From Archegozetes longisetosus (lineage: Eukaryota > Arthropoda > Arachnida > Sarcoptiformes > Trhypochthoniidae), in assembly GCA_018873245.2 (NCBI GenBank), contig JAEMBT020000001.1:17486220-17550219 (forward strand): DNA of 64,000 bases, given 5' to 3'. The notes under the pieces are model-generated. The model was not told the origin of the DNA and made no database searches. It was given only the letters and a program-made list of their open reading frames with translations. A program made the position numbers and the translations under genes. Positions 1 to 7,837 of this stretch are shown piece after piece; positions within the stretch are counted from its first letter, which is position 1; each line of letters opens with the position of its first letter.

Positions 1-41
1 ATTATTAGTCTTGTAATACTTATGGTCACAAACATATTTTC
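1..41 (+). pseudogene. Fanzor 5' fragment (third copy)
   Basis: The first 41 bases match the start of the better Fanzor copy at 946-986, which encodes the N-terminal Cys-X2-Cys...His zinc-knuckle segment. There are a few substitutions and a small deletion that breaks the frame. Homology stops abruptly near base 41. The rest of this copy may lie to the left of the window or may be lost. It shows that the Fanzor family is multicopy at this locus. Confidence 0.55.
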
Positions 42-818
42 AACTTAAACTGTACATAACTACTGTTTTCTGTTGTTTACAAAATAATTGTTGGCGACAC
101 TCTCGAACAGGCAACACACTTTCGCCAGATCTAGATCTAAGGTTTTTAATACCAGATCTAATACAAGCTTTTATGCTAACACTTTCAATAAACAGATAGC
201 TATCGGATTATATCTGAATCAATACATGTTTGAGACAAATGCTGAAAACAGAAATCGATGATAGGTCAAAATGACAGGCAGTCAATAGATTTTATTGGTT
301 CGAGACATTTAATGCAATTGTTTCTAACTTGGCTTAAGCAGACAAAAAGTTGTTGCGTCCAGTATACTGCTATTTTGCTATTATAATGAATCATTTAAGT
401 GTGCTTTCAGTCAAAAACTGCAATTCAACTCATTCATTGTTTGAGTGTGTTTTAAGTCAGAAGTTTAGAGAAGTCAATCGACATTAGGTCTCATAATAAT
501 TATTGTAAAAAATCATTAGTTAATGTATAAATGTAATACTTATATTAGTTAAAGTTCGTGTCAAAATAGTGGTGGTTAAAAACTTTGTATTTAGTTGTAA
601 ACAAATTTTCAAACTTATTGAAATTCTCAAAAACTTTGGATTATAACTCGAAATTTTATACTTCTTATGTGTTATCTTATATTTAATCTTTGTGTATATA
701 TTTTGTAAATTTAATTAATCTGTTGATTCTGTTCCAAGAAATATTTGAGTGAATTTTTCAATCAACAGCCACTTTGTGACACGAGTTATATATGTTCAGC
801 AATAATGTAAGTCCTTTT
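42..818. other. AT-rich stretch, no gene recognised
   Basis: No reading frame of note and no repeat pair with the rest of the window was recognised here. It forms the left flank of the Fanzor element and ends in a T-run directly before the TTAA at 819-822. Confidence 0.4.
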
Positions 819-838
819 TTAACCTTTTAAAGACCGAT
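819..838 (+). repeat. Left terminal inverted repeat of Fanzor element with TTAA
   Basis: TTAACCTTTTAAAGACCGAT is the reverse complement of 2798-2817 with one mismatch. The first four bases are TTAA on both sides, as expected for a TTAA target-site duplication. The element proper would then begin with CC at 823. The same end, with one extra T, occurs at 4390-4410 beside the second Fanzor copy. Confidence 0.8.
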
Positions 839-2813
839 GTTAACTATTGTTATCAAAAAGTTATAAATTAGAGTGATTTAATTGATAAGATTTATAATAA
901 AAATACATAAAAATTCTTGAAATTAATTACTTATTTAAAAAATGTCTGATTATTGTAAGTCTTGTAATAATTATGGCCACAAACATCGCTCCAGCAAAAA
1001 ATGTAAGAATTATATGCCACCTCTGAAGCGACGAATGAATAATATTAACTTTAAAACTGAAACATTCACTATTAAATGTGGTCTAAATAAATTTGCGAAG
1101 AAAAATGAAAATTTAATTTCAAAAATTAATGAAGACGTTCTAGAAATTTCTTCATTAATGATTGAAGTATCGCTATTATTTAATTTTCATTATTGCAAAT
1201 TGCTTCAGTCTGAATCAAATATTAATAAAAGACCAAATTTTTGAACTTTTTCTATCAGTTGAAAGGAAAAAATAAATTAGATAAAGAGTTTAAAAGTTAC
1301 GATTAGTTAAGGATAAAATCTATGATGGGAAATACCGAACTTATTTGATTCAGAATGCTGCAACGATCTTTGAAACAAATGTTAAGAACAATATTATAAT
1401 TCACATGTATCCAAGGGTTAAAAGATATTTTAAACTTAAATTTCCTAATATTGATAAAAAGATTTTGTATCAAATATTGAAACACCTTTTCGAGAAACGC
1501 GCCTCTGAAGAATCTATTCCAAACGAATATCTAAAAGCATTTAGAACTGAGTTTAGGTTGTCTAACGAATTTTCATTCGTTGAACTCGAAACATCTTGGT
1601 GGAAATATATTAACTTTCTATTTAAGTTGCAAACTTATTTTAATAATTTTCGAGATTTAGAAAAAGCAGAAGGAATGCAAAGAGTAAAATCATTTAATTT
1701 GTTTCCGATATTTAGCTTTGGCAGAAAGCATATACTCTATACAACTGATGCTTTCAGAGAATTGTTAGCATCATTACATTTAATTGAAAATAAATATGAC
1801 AGAAATCCTAAAAATTTTAGAGATAATGCCAAAGCATATTGGACTGAATATTTTAAGATAAGTAAATTTGAAAATCTTAAAAACAATGTTAGCTTTGCAG
1901 CATCATTCTCTACAGACGGAATTAATGTTTCAATTCACATGACCAGAAAAATCAGAGAAAGTTCAAAACCAAAAGATGTTTTGAGTCAATTAAAATATAG
2001 TATAATTAATAATGAGTTTTCTAGTTTTGTTGGAATAGATCCAGGCGCTCGATATATGTTCGGTATGGTAAAAGACGAAAAGAATCATTTATATAAAAGT
2101 TCGAGTTACAGATATGATACCAAAGAGTTTCACAGAAAAAAGCGTTTGAAAAAAATGACTGGAGATGTTTTGTCCGAGGTTGTAAAAGAAAGGGAAAAGA
2201 TTGAAAAATCTCAAAACATTGTTATTAGCAGGAAGTATGACTATTTAGAATACACAAAATTACAATTAAAATTTTTTGATAAACTACAGAACACTTTTAC
2301 CAGAAAAACTGTATCACGATTGAAATGGGATAGACAAATTAATGCACAGAAGGTTTTAGATAAGAAATCAAACGAGATTGCAAAAACAAATGATGGAAAG
2401 AAAACATTTATAGCCTATGGAAATGGAAAAATTCAACCCTTTATTAAAGGCTACTGTAAAACACCATTAAAAAAGTTGTATTTATCCTTAAGACGGAACA
2501 AAAACTGTGTCGTTCACTTAACAGACGAATTTAGAACAACAAAGTTATGTTCAAATTGCCATCAACAGTGTAATACATCTGAATCACCACATCGTTTTCA
2601 ATTTTGTCCAAATTGCAAAAAAGTGTGGAATCGCGATGTAAACGCAGCAAGAAACATTTTATATAAAGCTAAATATTTTGTACAAAACTTGTCTAACCCA
2701 AAGTGTTTCTCAAGGGAAAGTCAACATTTTTGTTGATTGCTCCTCCATTGGAAGGTTATCTAATTTGGTACCTTTTGTAATCTTTATTGATCACAAAATC
2801 GGCCTTTAAAAGG
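823..2813 (+). mobile_element. Fanzor-bearing TIR element, TTAA-flanked
   Basis: About 1.99 kb bounded by 16-bp inverted repeats (CCTTTTAAAGACCGAT type) and flanked on both sides by TTAA. The only coding content is the Fanzor gene; no DDE transposase is visible. TTAA flanks with CC-starting ends resemble piggyBac-type elements, so mobilisation in trans by a piggyBac-like transposase is a reasonable inference. Fanzors are known to ride inside several eukaryotic transposon classes. Confidence 0.75.
942..2736 (+). pseudogene. Fanzor (TnpB-like RNA-guided nuclease), frameshifted N-terminus, intact RuvC half
   Basis: Start ATG at 942. The N-terminus has a zinc-knuckle-like pattern (Cys codons 954, 963, His 978, Cys 1002) and the Fanzor-type sequence FTIKCGLNKF...EDVLEISSL. 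This frame stops at 1242-1244. Homology seems to continue in a second frame (1241-1303), then a third that is open from 1294 to the TGA at 2734-2736, so two small indels are inferred. The catalytic part is complete: RuvC Asp in GIDPG (codon 2038), Glu in [12 protein letters not shown] (codon 2527), Asp in NRDVNAARN (codon 2635). A zinc ribbon is formed by Cys codons 2548, 2557, 2605 and 2614. The whole span is about 598 codons, normal for Fanzor. Family role: RNA-guided DNA cleavage using a guide RNA encoded at the element's 3' end. Either a recently broken gene, or one whose catalytic half could still be made from an internal start. Confidence 0.85.
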
Positions 2814-2817
2814 TTAA
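2737..2817 (+). ncRNA. Candidate Fanzor guide RNA (omega-RNA) scaffold, 3' end of element
   Basis: The roughly 80 bases between the Fanzor stop codon and the element end are well conserved in the second copy (minus strand, about 4390-4465). That includes the shared block AATTTGGTACCTTTTGTAA, although the coding part of copy 2 has decayed. In characterised Fanzor and TnpB loci the guide-RNA scaffold overlaps the ORF end and runs to the element's right end, with the guide lying just outside. Under that model the guide here would start at 2818. No transcript evidence is available. Confidence 0.4.
2798..2817 (-). repeat. Right terminal inverted repeat of Fanzor element with TTAA
   Basis: Reverse complement reads TTAACCTTTTAAAGGCCGAT, 19 of 20 identical to the left end at 819-838. 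TTAA is at 2814-2817. Confidence 0.8.
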
Positions 2818-2923
2818 TGCTAGCAGTCAAACATTTGATTCATAATCTATTACGTCATTACTTTATTTGGAGAATAAGTTTCTAAGGTTTTCAAAATTAA
2901 AAATTTGAATCTTTGCTTCACAG

Positions 2924-3671
2924 TAATGTTGCGATCAGTTCCAGTTCTTTTGGTTCTAAAGAGAATTTTCCAGTTTGGTTCTATTGAATTTTTGCAAACC
3001 AAAAACCATTTTTTTGTGTATCATATAGAAAAGTCTTGAATATTGATGTTTGAAAACTTATTTAAAGCTATAAACATGTACACGAAAAAGGTTAGAATTC
3101 AATCACTAGTATAAGTTATTTTTATAGAAAATCGGATGATTTATTTGTATATAATACCGATATCAGATGAAGAAAATATAAAATAAAGGACTTCAATTAC
3201 CAGTAGACTAAATATATACAATAAAATGGATTTGAGTTTCATTTAAATTGATGTTTCTATTAAAAATACATTTTAAAAACATCCTATATTTCCTTGTAAT
3301 TAAAGCAAATTAAAAAATCACCAAATTTTAATTAAAAGTACACCTTACTCTATTGAAAAACAAATTTGATTTAACATTAAAAACATCTTCGATTGAGATC
3401 AAGACGTGAACTGAGTCCACGCATGGTCACTATGCCTTTAGTTGTGAAAAGATTAGATCATTAAAAGAGTAGATTATTTTAGTACAAACATTATTGCTTT
3501 AATTAAAAATTACATGTAATTTGATAAATAAAAATTTGTATATAATTTTTTGTTTGGTTTTGGGTTTGGTTCGGTTTGGGCTTGGTTTCGATTAAGAAAT
3601 CACAGTTTGGTTTTGGATTTAATTTATTCAGTTAGGTTTGGGTCGAGTATCGAGAACTAGTCGCAACATTA
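2924..3671. mobile_element. Non-autonomous hAT-type element, 748 bp
   Basis: Ends form an inverted repeat beginning TAATGTTGCGA. A perfect 8-bp duplication CTTCACAG lies at 2916-2923 and 3672-3679. An 8-bp duplication is the hAT signature. Interior is AT-rich with GGTTTGGTT-like subterminal repeats at both ends and no coding capacity. Confidence 0.8.
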
Positions 3672-3679
3672 CTTCACAG

Positions 3680-4128
3680 AATGACAATAACAATGATCTG
3701 TGACAGCAACCAAAATGATGTGCTGCCATAACATGCTTTTATAAGACCATAACATAGAGGATATTAACAAACTCATAGAACATTCAATATAGTAATCAAT
3801 ATAAATCTGAAATCAAATTTAGTAATAAGTTGTTGTGCATCACAGACAGTTCGACACAGCAACAAGTATATCTTGTTGCTTTCGTAGATTGTTATGTTTT
3901 TAAGTGTAGTTTCAAAACTTGATTCATAAATTCAATAAATCCAAATGTTTTATCGCAATTACATTGAGTCAGAATATTGATAAGAAATAGTAATATCAAT
4001 TAAAAAATTCTTTCTTCAAATGTCATATGACTGATTTGTTTAAAAATTTAAACTTTAAATAAAATCTTTGAATAAGTTTTCTATCGAATACAGGAATCAA
4101 ATACTTGAAAGTTTAATGAGAGAAGGGC
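3680..4128. other. No gene recognised
   Basis: AT-rich spacer between the hAT-type element and a kelch-like fragment. No repeat or reading frame could be supported. Confidence 0.4.
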
Positions 4129-4377
4129 TTAAGCAGAAACATAAGGATGTGACTGAATCGTCCACCGGCCAATGTGGGTATCAAACGAACGAATGTTTTG
4201 GCTTCCATTAACACAAATCTCATTCGAACACAGTTTCGTGGTCCGATTCCGAATGGAAGATAAGTATAAGGAGTCAATTATCGCGGTTTTCAGGCATAAA
4301 ACGCTCGGATTCCATTTATTAGGGTTTGGATCGTAGCACATCAATTGAGCCTCGACAGTTGAGCCCTCGACAATCAA
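4129..4377 (-). pseudogene. Kelch-repeat-like fragment
   Basis: An 82-codon open frame on the minus strand with no ATG at its 5' end. It contains VEAQLMCYDPNPNKW and [13 protein letters not shown], both of which fit the kelch blade pattern (YDP...W, two blades). A full kelch protein has five to seven blades, so this is at best a fragment. It ends at a TAA near 4129, and its open end abuts the right end of the second Fanzor copy (4390). It could be a host-gene piece interrupted by the Fanzor element, or chance similarity. Confidence 0.35.
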
Positions 4378-4389
4378 GCTTTAAGACAA

Positions 4390-5200
4390 TTAACCTTTTT
4401 AAAGACCGATAAAGGTTACAAAAGGTACCAAATTTGATAACCTCACAATGGGGAGCAATCAACAATGTTGACTTTCCCTCGAAAAACACTTCGGGTTAGA
4501 CGAGTTTTGTACAAAATACTTGGCTTTATATAAAATTTTCCTGCTGCATTCACATCTCGATTCCACACTTTTTTGCAATTTAAGCAAAATTGAAAACGAT
4601 GTGGTAATTAAGATGTACTACATTGTTGATGGTAATTTGAAGGTAACTTTGTTGTCTTAAATTCGTCTGTTAAGTAAATCACGCAATATCTATTTCTTCT
4701 CAAAGATAAGTACAATTTTTAAGTGATGTTTTAGAGTAACCTTTAATAAATGGTTGAATTCTTCCATTTCCATAAGCTACGAATGTTTTCTATCCATCAT
4801 TTGTTTTTGTAATCTCATTTGATTTTTTTTATCTAAAACCTTTTGTGTATTAATTTGCCTATCCCACTTCAATCGTGAAACAGTTTTCTAGCAAAATTAC
4901 TCTGTATTTTTTCGAAAGATTTCAATTGTAACTTTGTATATTCTAAATAATCACTACCTGCTGACAATATTTTGGAATTTTTCAATTTGTTGCCTTTCTT
5001 CTGAAACTTCAGACAGTACATCTTCAGTCATTTTTTCAAACCCTTTTTCTATGAAATTTTTTAGTATCGTATCTATAACTCGAACTTACTTATATATAAT
5101 TTTATTCGTCCTTAACCATCCCAAACGTAAATCGGGTCCCTGGATCTATTCCAGCTAAACTACAAAACTAATTATATTTAGTTGAATGATAAAGTTTTAA
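4390..5200 (-). pseudogene. Fanzor copy 2, 3' half only, decayed
   Basis: Reading from about 5200 down to 4470 on the minus strand, the sequence follows the copy at 942-2736 from just before GIDPG (around 5136-5155) to the C-terminus, then through the conserved 3' segment to a TTAA-bearing end at 4390-4410. The frame is broken repeatedly. Both Cys of the first zinc-ribbon pair are replaced (KLPSNYHQ in place of KLCSNCHQ), and a stop lies at 4608-4610. The N-terminal half is missing; homology fades at the GC-rich island. This copy cannot encode an active nuclease. Confidence 0.8.
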
Positions 5201-5204
5201 CGCT

Positions 5205-5400
5205 TCCACGCCGCTTTTCGCGCTCTGGGCAGATATTTATGGGTTACCCTCGCCTACCCGAGTCATGAAGACCGTGATCACTATATCGGAAAGTCTAATC
5301 CCGGCTTATAAGTACAAAGATAGACCCTGACGACATCGCTCAGGATTTGTTTAAATTGGTGACAATAGCTACCAAGAGGCTTTAAAAATCTAACCTAACC
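5205..5400. other. GC-richer island of unknown origin
   Basis: About 195 bp much richer in G and C than its surroundings (for example CGCCGCTTTTCGCGCTCTGG), ending in AATCTAACCTAACCTAA, which resembles two units of the arthropod telomeric TTAGG repeat on the other strand. It truncates Fanzor copy 2 on one side and a hAT relic on the other. It may be the tail of a retroelement; the family was not recognised. Confidence 0.35.
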
Positions 5401-6118
5401 TAATTGACCCGAGCAGTACATTCAAATTATTTGATGATTACTCTAACGTATGTGATATAAAATCAAAATTTGTTAATTATTATGAACTAAATTATAAAAA
5501 TAGAAATGATTTACAAAGCATTTCTGATGATGAACAGTCAACTTTTAAACAATCTCTTTTAAAAAGGAAAAGTTGGATTTAAATGATGTCAACAAATTTA
5601 TTGAACAGTCTATTGAAGAGAGTAATATTGAATCTGATATTTGGTGGAATCTCAGTCGATCATCATATCCTATATTATCAAAAATTGCATTTGATTTGCT
5701 TTCTATTCTTGCCACAAGTTCCCAAGTGAGGAGATGTTCTCGAAATCTGGAGATTTAGTTACTATAATGCGCAACAGATTGGATAAGAAAACAATTAAAA
5801 CCTTAATGCTATTGGATTCATGGATAACATTTTTTGACTTATAAATTAATTTGCTTTTCTTGTTATATTTTTGTATGATTCCTATTACTTCATTCATAAT
5901 GTAAGATAATTATACGTTTAATATTTGATTGATTTGCATTAAAATATATAATGTTATATATTTATAGTTAATTGTTAATCTATGTGTTAGAACAGAAGTT
6001 AAAAGGTTAATTTGGGTTAGCTCGAGCTAAGATAAAGTCAAGAATAGCAGACTAAAAGCTAAGATTAAGGCTAAGAGCTAAGCACTAGTCTTGGTTTTTA
6101 GCCTATAGTCCATCACTA
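5401..6118 (+). mobile_element. Truncated hAT element with transposase C-terminus
   Basis: About 5420-5845 encodes, over two or three frames, the hAT dimerisation region. Visible pieces are DIWWNLSRSSYPILSKIAFD, then after a frameshift near 5725 KSGDLVTIMRNRLDKKTIK and LMLLDSWITFF. The open segment 5573-5758 is the best-preserved piece. The right end at 6118 reads, on the minus strand, TAGTGATGGACTATAGGCT, a hAT-like terminus preceded by several GCTAAG subterminal repeats (6010-6090). The left part is lost at the GC-rich island. Non-functional. Confidence 0.7.
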
Positions 6119-6299
6119 ATTTGAATTGAACATTAATTCCATCTGTAGAGAATGATCCTGCAAAGCTAAGATTATTCTTGAATCGAATATAAAGTATCAA
6201 ACTTTTTATGAGATTTTAATTAATCTTTTTTGTTTGAGGAAATGCAGCAAAAAACTGAAAACTCATTTGAATAAAAGTTCATTACTTATACTACATAGT

Positions 6300-6850
6300 T
6301 CAATAGATGACAGTTTTGAGTGCAGTTCAATACTTACAAAGAGAACTTGTAAGAAAGAGAAGACTCAATGTTGGGTAGCATTTTTAGAGAGATGATTGAA
6401 GAAGCAATTTTTCATATTTTAAACAATCTTCATGTCGATTGCATCCGATTTTGTTTTATGGACTTAATTCAAGAACTGGATCAAATTTCAAATGAACAGA
6501 ATTAACATTACATAAAAAACAAAATGTTTGTAACGTAACTCACTGTAAACCTGAGATTATGTTTAAATATTCTCTAGTTTTAGACTCGTACAACTATGGC
6601 ATTGAAATTAATATTGAAGATAGAAATATCTCAAAACATTACTGTTTAGGTGATAAAAAAATTTGAATATAAACAAGAACTTATAGATCTTATTAGTTTA
6701 TTATTAATTGATATTTTGAAACTTGCAAGCGTGTAATTGAAGCCAAAAACTTGTATATAAATTAATGTATATGATTAATGTTACTTATAAATTTATAATT
6801 AGAATCAGTGTAAAAGATGTTAATAATATGTAAAGATATAGTCTGCTTTG
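6300..6850 (+). pseudogene. Decayed integrase-core-like protein, copy 1
   Basis: Translating the plus strand in pieces gives segments resembling the C-terminal part of the eukaryotic 'integrase core domain-containing' transposase-like proteins: EKTQCWVAFLERM, LHVDCIRFCFMDLIQELDQ, then KPEIMFKYSLVLDSYNYG and an acidic tail. Several frameshifts separate the pieces. A second copy lies at 10880-14290. This copy lacks the mariner and hAT insertions of the other and so serves as an empty site for them. The family call rests on remembered motif layout (W..FL...LH..C.RFCFM..IQ.ELD). Confidence 0.4.
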
Positions 6851-7090
6851 TTTTAAGTTTGAAAATATAATTTTATTCGATGTTGACTGCTTTAGATCTT
6901 TTGTTATAATGGTCTTAAGCTCACTTTATTTTAGATATATATAATGAATAAACATTAAGATAATGAGGTTATTGACAACAGAGGATCAAACTTTTGAACG
7001 ACTTCAAAAGCTTAATCTGTTGCCCCAACTCGAATAAGCCCGTACTCGAAACATTCTTACTAGTTTGTTAGAAATATAAATAAATAAGTA
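6851..7090. other. No gene recognised
   Basis: AT-rich spacer; nothing supported. Confidence 0.4.
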
Positions 7091-7777
7091 AATATGAAAC
7101 TTTACCTCAAAAATGTACGGTAGAGAAAATAAAACTTAATATATGTAAAGTGAAAAATGAAAAGCACGTAATTGCACGCATAATCATATATTACTGAGTT
7201 ATAGTCCTTATCAAAACTTAGTCATTCTCAAAAAGACAATTATTTATTTAACACAACTCATAAAGTGCTGAAAAATATTCAACTCTTTTTAATTTGACTT
7301 ATTACTAGTTTGTTTCAAATTATCTCTTATTTGAGATATTTTACTCGTGATTACAAATTCAGATCTATTAAACTTTTACTCATACTTTAATAGTTTCTTA
7401 ACATTAATTTTTCATAAATACTATTTAGTTTTCAGGTAAACGCTTTTCAGGTAAAGGTTCATCTGAAAAGTTAAAGTTAAGGAAACTCTACATTATGTTT
7501 AATAAAGTTGCGATTTCAAGCAAATAATCTCAAGTAAAAGACAAAATAAACAAAACTAGTAATAAGTTAAATTAAAAAGAGTTGAAAATGTATTATCTTA
7601 GCACTGTATGAGTTCTATTGAATAAGTAATTGTCTTCTTAAGAATGACTAAGTTTTGATAAGACCTATAGCTTAGTAATATGTGAATATGCGTGCAGTTA
7701 CTTTGCTTTTCAGTTTTCCCATTATATATATTAAGTTTTATTTTCTCTACCGTACATTTTTGAGGCAAAGTTTCATA
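7091..7777. repeat. Fold-back (long inverted repeat) element, 687 bp
   Basis: The two halves are imperfect reverse complements about a centre near 7434. The outermost part (ATGAAACTTTACCTCAAAAA at 7094 against its complement ending about 7774) is the best conserved. Part of the arms resembles interior sequence of the hAT elements at 26540 and 38232 (AACAAAACTA.TAATAAGTTAA block), so it may be a non-autonomous derivative of that family. No coding capacity. Confidence 0.7.
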
Positions 7778-7837
7778 TGTGGTAAGTATAGGAGAAGAAA
7801 GTAAAAGTTTTAAAGTTAAATGCGCTTTAAACTTTAC

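Noticed and set aside
1294..1320. Intron between the N-terminal Fanzor frame and the catalytic frame
   Set aside because: No convincing GT...AG pair removes both frame changes, and Fanzor-like residues are readable through the whole interval in shifting frames. Indels fit better.
1345..1347. Start of the Fanzor catalytic frame at a TTG
   Set aside because: The frame is open upstream to 1294 and the residues before it are Fanzor-like; a TTG start is unlikely in a eukaryotic nuclear gene.
5385..5402. Telomere at CCTAACCTAACCT
   Set aside because: Only about two units, internal, flanked by transposon relics.
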